A program made the position numbers and the translations under genes. Positions 43,796-53,295 of a stretch of 64,000 bases of DNA are shown one piece after another. A model generated the notes under the pieces. That model was not told where the DNA came from. It saw only the letters and a program-made list of their open reading frames with translations, and ran no database searches. This stretch comes from Bacillus subtilis. GTDB lineage: Bacteria > Pseudomonadota > Alphaproteobacteria > Rhizobiales > Rhizobiaceae. How positions within the stretch are numbered: the stretch's first letter is position 1; the number at the start of each line of letters is the position of its first letter. The stretch spans positions 124,001 to 188,000 of the forward strand of contig JAHREI010000006.1 in assembly GCA_021733665.1 (NCBI GenBank). Direction: 5' to 3'.

Positions 43796-44509
43796 ATGAT
43801 GAGTAAATCTTCATTCATGTCATTGCAGAGCGCTGTATTTGCAGTTGCCGCTTTCACATTTACCGGCGGATTGGCGCAGGCCGCTGATCTTGACCAAATT
43901 CTTTATGCAACACCTGTTGAACAGGATGTTTTCAAGCCGGTTGAAATCGGTTCCGGCTGGTATCTTCGCGGTGATATTGCCTATGTGCCGTCAGTGAACG
44001 CAAAAGCTCGTCTTGAAGGTGATGACGAATTGTTGCGTGGAAAAGTAAAGGCCACAGCCGCTTATAGTGCTGGTGTCGGTTATCAGTTCACGAATAACAT
44101 TCGTGGCGATATCACAGCAGGTTTTCGTAAGCTGAAGGTTGGCGGAGAGCCGATTGAAGCGGATATCTGGGAAGCTATGGCTAATGCCTATTACGATATT
44201 GGCAATTTCTCCGGTGTGACGCCTTATGTCGGTGCTGGTATCGGTATGGCCAATCTGGATTATAAAGTTGGTTATAAAGACGCAGATACGGGTAAGAACA
44301 CAATTGATGGTCGCAATACGACACGTCTGCAATGGGCCTTGATGGCCGGAGCGGCGATTGACGTGACCGAAAATATTAAATTTGACCTTGGTTATCGTTA
44401 TGCCCGTATTTCATCCGGAGACGCAGCGAACGAAGGTGGGAATACCTATGCTGATAAAGGTCTGCAATCACATCAGATCCGTGCCGGTATCCGCATGACG
44501 ACCTGGTAA
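43796..44509 (+). CDS. Outer-membrane beta-barrel protein, second of a pair
   Basis: A 237-residue relative of the preceding protein, shorter. Signal peptide MMSKSSFMSLQSAVFAVAAFTFTGGLAQA, then GSGWYLRGDIAYVPSVNAKARLEGD, AYSAGVGYQFTNNIRGDITAGFRKL, ANAYYDIGNFSGVTPYVGAGIGMANLDYK, LQWALMAGAAIDVTENIKFDLGYRYARISSG, and a last strand IRAGIRMTTW. The same two core motifs (ANAYxDxGNF, TPYVGAGIG and WALMAG) are kept as in its neighbour. A terminator pair flanks it. A porin or an outer-membrane stabiliser is possible; no pore-loop evidence was checked. Confidence 0.8.
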   Translation: MMSKSSFMSLQSAVFAVAAFTFTGGLAQAADLDQILYATPVEQDVFKPVEIGSGWYLRGDIAYVPSVNAKARLEGDDELLRGKVKATAAYSAGVGYQFTNNIRGDITAGFRKLKVGGEPIEADIWEAMANAYYDIGNFSGVTPYVGAGIGMANLDYKVGYKDADTGKNTIDGRNTTRLQWALMAGAAIDVTENIKFDLGYRYARISSGDAANEGGNTYADKGLQSHQIRAGIRMTTW

Positions 44510-44531
44510 TCATGCCAGAATTTATAGTTCT

Positions 44532-44566
44532 AAAAAATGCCGCCCTCATTCGAGCGCGGCATTTTT
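44532..44566. terminator. Bidirectional terminator between barrel gene and DUF6616 gene
   Basis: Eleven-base stem AAAAATGCCGC/GCGGCATTTTT (44533-44543 with 44556-44566), between convergent genes. Confidence 0.85.
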
Positions 44567-44569
44567 ATT

Positions 44570-44908
44570 TTAGCAAGCAGCGAGTTGCGCCAGATGTGTG
44601 TTCATATCGGTGGCTTCGCCTGCGGCATTGATCGTGTCGAAATAATCATGCCAGCCGGTGGCAGCAATGGCTTCCAGCAGGGCCGTAACGGATGCTTTGT
44701 CACTGAATTTCCAGATGGCGAAAAACTGCTGCTGTGCCGGGTGGAGTTGTGAAGGATCGGTCTGGCCAAAAGCCAGCGGTTCAATGCCGAATTCAGACAG
44801 GCTGCCCATGCCAGCGCCAATGGTGGCGAAGAAGGCCTGTTTCTCTTCTTTTGTTAAAGCAATCCATGCGGCTTTAGGGCTGTATAATTCTGCAAGATAA
44901 TGGGTCAT
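44570..44908 (-). CDS. DUF6616-like small protein, 112 aa
   Basis: A 112-residue protein with no membrane segment: HYLAELYSPKAAWIALTKEEKQAFFATIGAGMGSLSEFGIEPLAFGQTDPSQLHPAQQQFFAIWKFSDKASVTALLEAIAATGWHDYFDTINAAGEATDM. The FFAIWKF...LLEAI pattern suggests the dimeric alpha-beta barrel (monooxygenase-like or YCII-like) fold. I recognise the general type as DUF6616, whose function is unknown. It is the last gene of a minus-strand cluster after the MarR regulator and the alkylation-repair-like gene, 24 bases downstream. Confidence 0.6.
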   Translation of the reverse strand: MTHYLAELYSPKAAWIALTKEEKQAFFATIGAGMGSLSEFGIEPLAFGQTDPSQLHPAQQQFFAIWKFSDKASVTALLEAIAATGWHDYFDTINAAGEATDMNTHLAQLAAC

Positions 44909-44931
44909 ATCAGTCTCATGTCGTGGGAGGA

Positions 44932-45702
44932 TTATTTATTGATTGTCCGCAAAGCACGTTTGCAGATGCGGGCAGTAGAGGGTGACGTGCTTTCCTGAAG
45001 CCAGCGGTCGCAAAGGGTGCGCACCCAGTCGGGTGTGGTCTTGGACGCATCGTTGAGCCAATTGGCGACCGAATCCTGCACATAGATTTCCGGATCACTG
45101 CGCAGTGCCTCAAGAATAGGGAGTGCCAATTCAGGCTGGGTTTTCAGCAGGTTGAAATGGGCGCACCATACACCGCGCGGGCGGGCTGCCTCACAGGCAT
45201 AGCGCCGGATTTTATAGGACGGATCATTCGTCCATGGCTGCAACAGGCTGAAACTCAGTTCTGGTTGTGCAATTAAATCGCCGCGCATGGCTAGCCACGC
45301 CCATTCGCGCACGCCAAAATGATGATCATCAGCAAGCGGGCGGATCAGTTTCAGCTTTTCTGCTAAGGCAAGATGCGGTTGCTGGGCGATAAAATAACAG
45401 GCCCAGCCACGGATTGTGTCGGACGGATGGTTCTGCAAGTCACTCAGTTTGATCGTGCCATACGTGTGCAATAGCTCTGCAGCCTGCGCCATGCGTGCAG
45501 TTATGCCCGCTGAGGAACCTTCGAGTTGTTGATGTAGCTCTGCGGGTATATCGGGAAAGGCAGTGCGCATCAGCAGTGCAAAATCAATGGCCAGACATTC
45601 GGTCAGCACAGTGGTTTCAGCCGTGCCGCTATTCAACTCTGCCAGCCGTTCCGGTGTGATGTCGCTCATACGTCGTACAGATTTAACGGGCGTTTTTGCC
45701 AT
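44932..45702 (-). CDS. DNA alkylation repair-like HEAT-repeat protein (AlkD family)
   Basis: A 256-residue, all-helical protein with tandem HEAT-like helical pairs: LSDLQNHPSDTIRGWACYFIAQQPHLALAEKLKLIRPLADDHHFGVREWAWLAMRGDLIAQ, then PWTNDPSYKIRRYACEAARPRGVWCAHFNLLKTQPELALPILEALRSDPEIYVQDSVANWLNDASKTTPDWVRTLCDRWL. The WxxP/RxW and EIYVQDSVANWLND motifs match the AlkC/AlkD alkylpurine glycosylase group. Those enzymes remove alkylated bases by a helical solenoid. The ATG at 45702 overlaps the last 20 bases of the MarR gene, which implies translational coupling. The upstream extension to 45798 was set aside for that reason. Confidence 0.75.
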   Translation of the reverse strand: MAKTPVKSVRRMSDITPERLAELNSGTAETTVLTECLAIDFALLMRTAFPDIPAELHQQLEGSSAGITARMAQAAELLHTYGTIKLSDLQNHPSDTIRGWACYFIAQQPHLALAEKLKLIRPLADDHHFGVREWAWLAMRGDLIAQPELSFSLLQPWTNDPSYKIRRYACEAARPRGVWCAHFNLLKTQPELALPILEALRSDPEIYVQDSVANWLNDASKTTPDWVRTLCDRWLQESTSPSTARICKRALRTINK

Positions 45703-46195
45703 TGTTGATATCTTTCTGTGCCGTGATCCAGATTTTGGCGAGCAGGGTGCTGAGAAGTTGTTTTTCTTGGCTATCCAGCGGTGCCATGAGTGAGGCAATC
45801 CATTGTGTGTGATCGCTCACCAGCGATGCAGCCGTTTCAGAACCTTTGTCTGTCAGGGTGATCAGAATTGAGCGGCGATCCGTCTGGCTGTGATTCCTCA
45901 GGATGAATTCATCACGCTCCAAACCGTCGAGCAGACCTGTCAGAGTGGCGCGGGTGATGCCTGCGCGTTCTGCTAAAAGATGCGGCGCCAGACCCTCGGG
46001 CTCACTTTTCAGCAAAAACAGAATCACAAAGCGGCTCTCGGAAAGCTGATAAGGTGCCAGCCGTTGAGCACAACTCAGATCAATCATTTTCGCCGCGCTC
46101 AGCAGTTCAAAGCACAGGCGCATATTCTGATAATGGCTGTTTTCCGGTGTTTCCGCACCCAAAAGGGCGTGATGTTTCATTTCTAAAATATCCAT
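45683..46195 (-). CDS. MarR-family transcriptional regulator
   Basis: A 170-residue winged-helix regulator: helix-turn-helix in ESRFVILFLLKSEPEGLAPHLLAERAGITRATLTGLLDGLERDEFILRNHSQTDRRSILITLTDKG, with the wing at DRRSILITL. MarR proteins usually repress their own operon and neighbours and respond to phenolic or oxidising ligands. It is the first gene of a three-gene cluster with the alkylation-repair-like gene and DUF6616 gene. The upstream gap to serC is short (190 bases) and contains CATATGGCGACATATAG, possibly an operator. Confidence 0.82.
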   Translation of the reverse strand: MDILEMKHHALLGAETPENSHYQNMRLCFELLSAAKMIDLSCAQRLAPYQLSESRFVILFLLKSEPEGLAPHLLAERAGITRATLTGLLDGLERDEFILRNHSQTDRRSILITLTDKGSETAASLVSDHTQWIASLMAPLDSQEKQLLSTLLAKIWITAQKDINNGKNAR

Positions 46196-46333
46196 ATGGC
46201 GACATATAGTATGGTGCCTAATTAAAAGTCAAGTTTGCACTAATGATGTAATTTTGTCGCAGATGATAAATTCTGTGGCGGTTTTGTTTCTGACCCACTT
46301 GCGTGCAGACAGGCTTTTATATAGTTTCGTCAG

Positions 46334-46380
46334 TGGGCCACTTCTCCCCAACGGGAAGCGTGCTATCTGAAAGGGTAGAT
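46334..46380 (+). promoter_or_regulatory. serC RNA motif in the serC leader
   Basis: Two adjacent hairpins immediately before the serC start: CTTCTCCC with GGGAAG (46341-46348 with 46353-46358) and CTATC with GGTAG (46363-46367 with 46374-46378), separated by the conserved CGTG. Weinberg and co-workers described a serC motif upstream of alphaproteobacterial serC genes with this layout. Its ligand, if any, is not known. It lies between the MarR and serC genes. Confidence 0.7.
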
Positions 46381-46385
46381 ACAAA

Positions 46386-47552
46386 ATGACGACTTTTCCA
46401 AAGCCAGACATCCGTCCGGCTAATGCACAATTTTCTTCAGGTCCTTGCACCAAGCGTCCAGGCTGGACATTGGAAGCGCTGGCAGATGCACCGCTTGGAC
46501 GGTCGCACCGCGCTAAACTCGGCAAGACAAAGCTTAAACAAGCGATTGACCTGACCCGTGAAATTCTTCAAGTTCCAGCAGATTACCGCATCGGCATTGT
46601 GCCGGCATCGGATACCGGTGCCGTTGAAATGGCTTTGTGGTCCCTGCTTGGCGAGCGCGGCGTTGATATGGTCGCGTGGGAAAGCTTCGGTGCCGGTTGG
46701 GTCACCGATGTTGTAAAACAGCTTCAGCTCAAAGATGTCCGCACATTTGATGCGCCTTATGGTGAAATCGTTGATTTCGCTCAGGTGGATTTTGACCGTG
46801 ATGTGATTTTCACATGGAACGGCACCACATCCGGCGTTCGTGTGCCGAATGCAGATTTCATTCCGGCAGATCGCAAAGGTCTGACCATTTGCGATGCAAC
46901 CTCTTCTGCTTTTGCGCAGGATATGGATTACAGCAAGCTCGATGTCGTTACTTTCTCATGGCAGAAAGTACTCGGCGGTGAGGGCGCACATGGTATGCTG
47001 ATCCTTTCCCCGCGCGCAGTTGAGCGCCTTGAAAGCTATAAGCCTGCATGGCCGCTGCCAAAAATCTTCCGTATGACTAAAGGCGGCAAGCTGATTGAAG
47101 GTATCTTCACCGGCGAAACCATTAATACGCCGTCGATGCTCTGCGTTGAGGATTATCTGGATGCGCTGAACTGGGCGCAGTCAATCGGTGGTCTTCAGGG
47201 TTTGATGGCGCGCGCGAATAACAACTTTGCTGTGCTAAATGACTTTGTTGAAAAGAGCGACTGGCTTGCCAATCTGGCCGTGGTGCCGGAAACCCGCTCG
47301 AACACCTCTGTATGCCTGTCGATCAAAGATGCACAGGTTGCAGCTTTGCCGGCCGATGCACAGGCGGCTTTTGCAAAAGCGATTGTGGCTTTGCTGGAAA
47401 AAGAAGGCGTTGCCTTTGATATCGGTGCCTATCGTGATGCTCCGTCGGGTCTGCGTATCTGGACCGGTGCAACCGTAGAGGCATCAGACTTGCAGGCATT
47501 GCTGCCATGGCTCGACTGGGCTTTCCAGACGCAAAAAGCGCAGCTTTCCTAA
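46386..47552 (+). CDS. serC: Phosphoserine aminotransferase
   Basis: A 388-residue PLP enzyme that makes O-phosphoserine from 3-phosphohydroxypyruvate. Seen are [16 protein letters not shown] near the start, the alphaproteobacterial class pattern [19 protein letters not shown], a PLP lysine in [29 protein letters not shown], and [21 protein letters not shown]. It belongs to the methanogen/alphaproteobacterial subfamily with a longer N terminus. It begins just after the serC RNA motif and precedes serA by 115 bases, so both are probably one operon. Confidence 0.95.
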   Translation: MTTFPKPDIRPANAQFSSGPCTKRPGWTLEALADAPLGRSHRAKLGKTKLKQAIDLTREILQVPADYRIGIVPASDTGAVEMALWSLLGERGVDMVAWESFGAGWVTDVVKQLQLKDVRTFDAPYGEIVDFAQVDFDRDVIFTWNGTTSGVRVPNADFIPADRKGLTICDATSSAFAQDMDYSKLDVVTFSWQKVLGGEGAHGMLILSPRAVERLESYKPAWPLPKIFRMTKGGKLIEGIFTGETINTPSMLCVEDYLDALNWAQSIGGLQGLMARANNNFAVLNDFVEKSDWLANLAVVPETRSNTSVCLSIKDAQVAALPADAQAAFAKAIVALLEKEGVAFDIGAYRDAPSGLRIWTGATVEASDLQALLPWLDWAFQTQKAQLS

Positions 47553-47667
47553 GATCACCTATACGGCCGCAAGGCTATGAGCATTGTTAATATTAGCTGC
47601 AACTGTGTTGGGACGGTTGCGGCACACCCCCCTTATATTCTGCTATCACACAATTACGGAGGCCGTT

Positions 47668-49269
47668 ATGGCACCTCGCGTTCTCGTTTCGGATAAATTG
47701 TCGCCAACCGCAGTGCAGATCTTCAAAGATCGCGGCGTTGAGGTGGATTATCTGCCGGATCTCGGTAAAGACAAAGAAAAACTGCTCGAGCTGATCGGTC
47801 AGTATGATGGTCTTGCAATCCGCTCGGCAACCAAAGCCACTGAAAAGCTGATTGCTGCCGCAACCAATCTGAAAGTGATTGGCCGTGCCGGTATCGGTGT
47901 AGACAATGTGGATATTCCGGCTGCTTCGCGCTGCGGTATCATTGTGATGAATACGCCTTTTGGTAATTCGATCACCACTGCGGAACATGCCATCGCTCTG
48001 ATGTTTGCGGTTGCCCGCCAGTTGCCGGAAGCTGACCAGTCAACCCGCGCCGGTAAGTGGGAAAAGAACCGCTTCATGGGTGTGGAAATTACCGGCAAGA
48101 CACTCGGCGTGATCGGTTGCGGTAATATCGGTTCGATTGTTGCGACACGCGCTATCGGCCTCAAGATGAATGTTATGGCTTTCGACCCGTTCCTCTCGGA
48201 AGGCCGTGCCGAAGAACTGGGCGTTGAGAAAGTTGAACTCGACGAGCTGCTGGCTCGTGCTGATTTCATCAGCCTGCATACGCCGATGACTGATAAGACC
48301 CGCAACATCATCAATGCGGAAAATCTTGCCAAGATGAAAGACGGCGTGCGCATTATCAACTGTGCTCGTGGTGGTTTGATCGTTGAGAAAGATCTGGTTG
48401 CAGCGCTGAAATCCGGCAAAGTTGCCGGTGCTGGTATCGACGTGTTTGAAGTTGAGCCAGCGACAGAATCTGAATTGTTTGATCTGCCGAATGTGGTTTG
48501 CACCCCGCATCTTGGCGCATCGACCTCGGAAGCACAGGAAAATGTTGCCATTCAGGTTGCCGAGCAGATGGCTGATTATTTGATCAAAGGCGCGGTTACC
48601 AATGCGATCAATATGCCGTCGATCACTGCGGAAGAAGCGCCGCGCCTCAAGCCGTTTGTAAAACTGGCTGAAGTGCTTGGTGCTTTTATCGGTCAGGTGA
48701 CTGATGAGCCTATTCAGGAAGTTGAAATCCTGTTTGACGGCTCCACCGCTGCCATGAATACCCGTGCACTGATGAGCGCTGCGCTTGCCGGTCTGATCCG
48801 TCCGCAGGTTTCCGATGTCAATATGGTATCGGCACCGGTTATGGTGAAAGAGCGCGGTATTATCGTCTCGGAAGTGAAACGTGATAAATCCGGCGTTTTC
48901 GACGGCTATATCAAAATCACGGTCCGTACCACAAAACGCACCCGTTCTATCGCCGGTACCTGCTTCTCCGATGGCAAGCCGCGCTTCATCCAGATCAAGG
49001 GTATTAATCTGGATGCGGAAGTTGGTCAGCACATGCTTTACACCACCAATAATGACACGCCGGGCATGATCGGCTGGTTGGGTACGGTTTGTGGCCAGCA
49101 TGGCGTGAATATTGCGAACTTCTCGCTCGGTCGTGAGCGGATGGGTGGCGATGCGATTGCGCTGCTCTATCTGGATGAGCGTATTCCGGATGCTGTTCTT
49201 GATGTGCTGCGCGCCAATGAAGCCATTGTACAGGCTCGCCCGCTGGTTTTTGATGTTGCTGCGGATTGA
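47668..49269 (+). CDS. serA: D-3-phosphoglycerate dehydrogenase (long form)
   Basis: A 533-residue SerA: N-terminal substrate domain (MAPRVLVSDKLSPTAVQIF), Rossmann GVIGCGNIGSIVATRAIGLKMNVMAFDPF, active-site LHTPMTDKTRNIINAENLAKMKDGVRIINCARGGL and VCTPHLGASTSEAQENVA, then the allosteric-substrate-binding and C-terminal ACT domains (YTTNNDTPGMIGWLGTVCGQHGVNIANFSLGRER). The enzyme starts serine synthesis from 3-phosphoglycerate and is often inhibited by serine via the ACT part. ACGGAGG lies upstream of the ATG at 47668. The upstream frame open to 47584 was rejected. Downstream terminator at 49306. Confidence 0.97.
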   Translation: MAPRVLVSDKLSPTAVQIFKDRGVEVDYLPDLGKDKEKLLELIGQYDGLAIRSATKATEKLIAAATNLKVIGRAGIGVDNVDIPAASRCGIIVMNTPFGNSITTAEHAIALMFAVARQLPEADQSTRAGKWEKNRFMGVEITGKTLGVIGCGNIGSIVATRAIGLKMNVMAFDPFLSEGRAEELGVEKVELDELLARADFISLHTPMTDKTRNIINAENLAKMKDGVRIINCARGGLIVEKDLVAALKSGKVAGAGIDVFEVEPATESELFDLPNVVCTPHLGASTSEAQENVAIQVAEQMADYLIKGAVTNAINMPSITAEEAPRLKPFVKLAEVLGAFIGQVTDEPIQEVEILFDGSTAAMNTRALMSAALAGLIRPQVSDVNMVSAPVMVKERGIIVSEVKRDKSGVFDGYIKITVRTTKRTRSIAGTCFSDGKPRFIQIKGINLDAEVGQHMLYTTNNDTPGMIGWLGTVCGQHGVNIANFSLGRERMGGDAIALLYLDERIPDAVLDVLRANEAIVQARPLVFDVAAD

Positions 49270-49305
49270 TTACGTCGCTGCGTCTGATTATTTAAACTAA
49301 ATACG

Positions 49306-49336
49306 CATCCCGGAAAGTGTTGTGCTTTTCGGGATG
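49306..49336 (+). terminator. serA terminator
   Basis: Stem CATCCCGGAAA/TTTTCGGGATG with one mismatch (49306-49316 with 49326-49336). Confidence 0.7.
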
Positions 49337-49396
49337 TGCTTTATCAACGGACAGAATATCAGTGTGATAAGCTGCCAATGTATAAAGGCAATGAAT

Positions 49397-49918
49397 ATGT
49401 CTGAGAATACTACACCATTGAGTGCCGACTGGCGTTTGATGCAGCCGTCAGATCTGGCGGAAGTCTATGATATGAGTTGTGTGGTGCATCCTGATTTTCC
49501 GGAAGATGCAGCCATTTATAAAGATCGTCTGGAAGTGTTTGCAGCCGGTTCTTTTGTGTTGCAGGGTGATAAACAATTGCTCGGCTATAGTTTCAGCCAT
49601 CCGTGGATGCGGTTTTCCGCACCGGCGCTGAACACACTGCTACAAAAAGCACCGGAAGCAGCTGATAGTTTCTATATGCATGATGTGGCACTGCTGCCGC
49701 AGGCGCGGGCTTTTGGTGCCGCACGCAAACTTGTTTCCATTTTGGTGGCAACTGCGCAGGCGCATGGTTTCGACTCACTGTCGCTCGTTGCGGTGAACGG
49801 ATCGCAGCCTTACTGGGAAAAACAGGGATTCTCCGTGCAGGATGTGCCGCAATTGCGCGAAAAACTGCTCAGCTATTCGGAAGATGCGCGGTTTATGATG
49901 CGCAATCTGGTAAAATAA
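49397..49918 (+). CDS. GNAT-family N-acetyltransferase
   Basis: A 173-residue protein of the GNAT fold: WRLMQPSDLAEVYDMSCVVHPDFPEDAAIYKDRLEVFAAGSFVL, SFYMHDVALLPQARAFGAARKLVSILVATAQAHGFDSLSLVAVNGSQPYWEKQGFSVQDVPQL. The acetyl-CoA loop is partly changed to the RAFGAARKL version. The substrate is unknown. The ATG at 49397 has AAGG 9 bases before it; an upstream ATG at 49391 is an alternative. It sits between serA and purA as a single gene with a terminator. Confidence 0.8.
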   Translation: MSENTTPLSADWRLMQPSDLAEVYDMSCVVHPDFPEDAAIYKDRLEVFAAGSFVLQGDKQLLGYSFSHPWMRFSAPALNTLLQKAPEAADSFYMHDVALLPQARAFGAARKLVSILVATAQAHGFDSLSLVAVNGSQPYWEKQGFSVQDVPQLREKLLSYSEDARFMMRNLVK

Positions 49919-49938
49919 GCCAGTTTTTACAGGATGAG

Positions 49939-49972
49939 GTGCGATTTCCGGCAATCGGGAGTCGCACTTTTT
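49939..49972 (+). terminator. Terminator after the acetyltransferase gene
   Basis: Stem GTGCGA/TCGCAC (49939-49944 with 49962-49967) with additional inner pairing, then TTTTTATTTT. Confidence 0.7.
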
Positions 49973-50123
49973 ATTTTGACGCTGTATAGAAGCTCACGTT
50001 CTGTAAAAAATACGGGCTTGTCTAAGCGCGCGTTTTAAAAAGAGCGGGCCTAATACGGCATGTGTCACAGGCTCGATTCAAATTCCAAACACACTGTACA
50101 TTCTGTACTGAGGAGTTTTCTTC

Positions 50124-51413
50124 ATGGCTAATGTGATCGTCGTCGGCTCGCAATGGGGCGACGAAGGTAAAGGTAAGATCGTTGACTGGTTGTCGGAGCG
50201 CGCTGATGTGATCGTGCGTTATCAGGGCGGCCACAATGCCGGTCATACTCTGGTGATTGATGGTGTTAGCTACAAGCTTGCGCTGCTCCCTTCAGGCCTC
50301 GTACGCGGCAAACTTTCCGTTATCGGTAACGGTGTTGTCGTCGATCCGCATCATTTCGTGACAGAAGTTGAGAAGCTGCGCGCACAGGGTGTGGAAGTCA
50401 CCCCTGAAGTTCTGCGCATTGCTGAAAATGCTCCTCTGATTTTGTCCCTGCACCGTGAGTTGGATGCGATCCGTGAAGATGGTTCTGCCGGTCTGAAAAT
50501 CGGCACCACCAAGCGCGGTATCGGCCCTGCTTATGAAGATAAGGTTGGCCGTCGTGCCATCCGTGTGATCGATCTGGCTGAGCCGGAAAGCCTGCGTCCG
50601 AAAATCGAACGCCTGCTGACCCATCACAATGCGCTGCGTCGTGGTATGGGCCTTGCTGAGATTTCCGTCGACAGCATCCATAATGAATTGACAGAAGTTG
50701 CCGACAAGATCCTGCCTTATGTGGATCAGGTCTGGAAAATTCTTGATGACAAGCGCAAAGCCGGTGCCCGTATTCTGTTCGAAGGTGCGCAGGGCGCGCT
50801 GCTTGATAATGACCACGGTACTTACCCGTTTGTAACCTCGTCCAACACAGTTGCCGGTCAGGCAGCAGCCGGTTCGGGTCTTGGCCCAACAGCAATCGGT
50901 TATGTGCTCGGTATTACCAAAGCTTACACCACCCGCGTTGGTGAAGGCCCGTTCCCTTGCGAACTGGATGATGCAATCGGCGAACATCTCTCGACTGTTG
51001 GTCGTGAAGTTGGTGTTAACACCGGTCGTTCGCGTCGTTGCGGCTGGTTCGATGCGGTTCTGGTAAAACAGACTGTGCGCACATCTGGTATTACCGGTAT
51101 TGCACTGACCAAGCTGGACGTTCTTGATGGTCTGGACGAGATCAAAGTTTGCGTAGCCTATGAGCTGGACGGCGAACGTATTGATTATCTGCCGGCCTCG
51201 ATGGATGCACAGGCACGCGTCAAGCCGATCTATGAAACACTGGAAGGCTGGAAAGACACCACTGCCGGTGCCCGTTCGTGGAACGAACTGCCTGCACAGG
51301 CCGTGAAATATGTTCGTTATATTGAAGAGCTGATCGGTACGCCGGTTTCCATGCTCTCCACCAGCCCTGAGCGTGACGATACCATTCTGGTAACTGATCC
51401 GTTTCAGGACTAA
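50124..51413 (+). CDS. purA: Adenylosuccinate synthetase
   Basis: A 429-residue GTP-dependent enzyme making adenylosuccinate from IMP and aspartate. The P-loop [21 protein letters not shown] opens the protein; further motifs are [60 protein letters not shown] and GEGPFPCEL with [20 protein letters not shown] is upstream of the ATG. A terminator with a UUCG tetraloop follows. Confidence 0.98.
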   Translation: MANVIVVGSQWGDEGKGKIVDWLSERADVIVRYQGGHNAGHTLVIDGVSYKLALLPSGLVRGKLSVIGNGVVVDPHHFVTEVEKLRAQGVEVTPEVLRIAENAPLILSLHRELDAIREDGSAGLKIGTTKRGIGPAYEDKVGRRAIRVIDLAEPESLRPKIERLLTHHNALRRGMGLAEISVDSIHNELTEVADKILPYVDQVWKILDDKRKAGARILFEGAQGALLDNDHGTYPFVTSSNTVAGQAAAGSGLGPTAIGYVLGITKAYTTRVGEGPFPCELDDAIGEHLSTVGREVGVNTGRSRRCGWFDAVLVKQTVRTSGITGIALTKLDVLDGLDEIKVCVAYELDGERIDYLPASMDAQARVKPIYETLEGWKDTTAGARSWNELPAQAVKYVRYIEELIGTPVSMLSTSPERDDTILVTDPFQD

Positions 51414-51440
51414 AATCTGCTAAATAAATATGATTTTAGA

Positions 51441-51468
51441 AGGCGGGATTTCGATCCCGCCTTTTTTG
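51441..51468 (+). terminator. purA terminator with UUCG loop
   Basis: Nine-base stem AGGCGGGAT/ATCCCGCCT (51441-51449 with 51454-51462), TTCG loop, T-run. Confidence 0.92.
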
Positions 51469-51735
51469 CGTTCACAGCCTCTTGATTGCTAAGGCAGACT
51501 GCTCCATCTTGAATCGGGGACGTTTTCAGGGTGATGCGGGACTTTTTAACGGTATTTTATCGTTTGTGACCGTCTGTAAGGTGTTGAATTCCACAGTAAA
51601 CTTTGCATTCGTTAAGAGTTATGTTTAATAAAACATTCAGATTTCATCTGATTTTCTCATGAATAGGCTGATATGGCGCTGTACCTTAGCGCTCGGAGAG
51701 GCAGATTCAGTCGCCAGTAACGGATTTGGAAGAGT

Positions 51736-53217
51736 ATGGCAGATTTTGCAGCGGTACTGAAAAAGACAATTGATGCTCAGGAAAATCCTGATCAGGCGCT
51801 TCGTCAGCGTGTCTATGCGAAGGCCCGTTCCACGATCGAGCAAAAGCTTGCGGCTGCCAATGCACCCGAGCAGGTGGCACAACGCCAGCGCCAGATTCTT
51901 GAAGCAGCAATCGAAGAAACCGAAGCTGAATATCGTGCAGCCGAACGTGCCGCCGAAGAAGCTGCCAAGCCGGAGCAGGTTGCTGATCCGCTTGAGGATT
52001 TTCTCAAGGCCGTACAGGAAGCGGGCGTTGTTGAAGAACAGAACGAACAGTCTTCTGTTCTGCCGGATGCACCCTATGATGAGACGCTGCATGGCGGCTC
52101 TCAGGATGAGTGGCAGAGTGAACGCACAGAAGGTGCAGAGTTTGACGAACGCGCTTCTTACAAAAATCATGACTATGATGAAGAGCCGCGCCGTGGCCGT
52201 TCAAAAGGTCTGATTGCCGGTCTGATTGCAGTGCTGCTGCTTGGCGGTGCCGGTTATGCAGGCTGGACTTATCAGGATCAGGTCAAGGATTATGTATCCT
52301 CATTGACCAGTGGCTCCACGGACAGTGGTGAAGGCACTGATGAGGGTGAAGATACCGGCGAAGGTGAAACTGCACCGGATGCAACAAACCCGTCAACGAA
52401 TACACCGGCAACGACAACACCACCGGCAACGACAAATGACGGCGGAAATGCAACGGCACCAGCCGCCGATCCGAAGCCAGAAGGTGAGCAGAAGCTGACC
52501 CAGCGCTTGCTGCCGGATGGCAGTGAAGTGGACGAAGGTTCTTCCGGTGATAAGCCGACGATCGGTGAAGGGACTTCCAATGCGCCGGTCACAGGCACTG
52601 TGCCTGCTACCAATGGCACAAATACCGGCGCGGCAACGACACAGGGGCAGGCAGTTCCTGTTGGCCAGCAGGCTTTCTTCTATGAAGAACAGCGCGGTGG
52701 TGAAACTTCGGCTGCGATCAAGGGCAGTGTTGTCTGGTCGGTCGTGCAGGATTCACCGGGCGATGGTGTGCCCGATGAACCGGCAATTCGTGCCGATGTG
52801 AACTTCCCGGATAAGAAGATCAATCTGCGTATGACTATGCGTCGTAATGCTGATCAGTCGATCCCTGCAAGCCATCTGATCGAGATGATTTATACCGTGC
52901 CGGAAGATTTTGACGGCGGTGTGATTGAGAATGTTCAGCGTGTCACTTTCAAGGATTCAGAACAGTCTGCGGGTAATCCTCTGGCGGCGATCCCGATGAA
53001 AATCGCGGATAACTTCTTCCTCGTAGCGCTGAATGATGCGCGTACAGCAGTTGATATGAACCTGACACTGATGCGCCGTCAGCAATGGATTGATATTCCG
53101 ATCACCTATCGTAACGGTCGCCGCGCTTTGCTGAGCATTGAAAAAGGTGTGCCTGGCGATAAGGTCTTTGATGAAGTGCTCAAGTCCTGGGGCAGCACAG
53201 CACCGGCAGCGAATTAA
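51736..53217 (+). CDS. Conserved single-span membrane protein with acidic-serine linker
   Basis: A 493-residue protein I do not recognise by name. The N-terminal cytoplasmic part is helical and charged (ARSTIEQKLAAANAPEQVAQRQRQILEAAIEETEAEYRAAERAAEEAAKPE). One membrane span, GLIAGLIAVLLLGGAGYAGWTY, lies near residue 160. A long low-complexity linker rich in Ser, Thr, Gly, Asp and Pro follows (about 185-300), then a C-terminal periplasmic domain with QQAFFYEEQRGGETSAAIKGSVVWSVV, DEPAIRADVNFPDKKINLRMTMRRNADQSIPASHLIEMIYTVPEDFDGG and a closing FDEVLKSWG. The position between purA and rpoH is shared with Rhizobiales genomes. Envelope role is likely but unproven. Confidence 0.65.
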   Translation: MADFAAVLKKTIDAQENPDQALRQRVYAKARSTIEQKLAAANAPEQVAQRQRQILEAAIEETEAEYRAAERAAEEAAKPEQVADPLEDFLKAVQEAGVVEEQNEQSSVLPDAPYDETLHGGSQDEWQSERTEGAEFDERASYKNHDYDEEPRRGRSKGLIAGLIAVLLLGGAGYAGWTYQDQVKDYVSSLTSGSTDSGEGTDEGEDTGEGETAPDATNPSTNTPATTTPPATTNDGGNATAPAADPKPEGEQKLTQRLLPDGSEVDEGSSGDKPTIGEGTSNAPVTGTVPATNGTNTGAATTQGQAVPVGQQAFFYEEQRGGETSAAIKGSVVWSVVQDSPGDGVPDEPAIRADVNFPDKKINLRMTMRRNADQSIPASHLIEMIYTVPEDFDGGVIENVQRVTFKDSEQSAGNPLAAIPMKIADNFFLVALNDARTAVDMNLTLMRRQQWIDIPITYRNGRRALLSIEKGVPGDKVFDEVLKSWGSTAPAAN

Positions 53218-53235
53218 TCCTGTCTGTATTTCAAT

Positions 53236-53273
53236 AAAAAACCGCCCTGTGCATTATACGCAGGGCGGTTTTG
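53236..53273. terminator. Bidirectional terminator before rpoH
   Basis: Nine-base stem ACCGCCCTG/CAGGGCGGT (53241-53249 with 53261-53269) with A-run and T-run, between convergent genes. Confidence 0.88.
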
Positions 53274-53295
53274 TTATATCGGACTACCGGATTGT

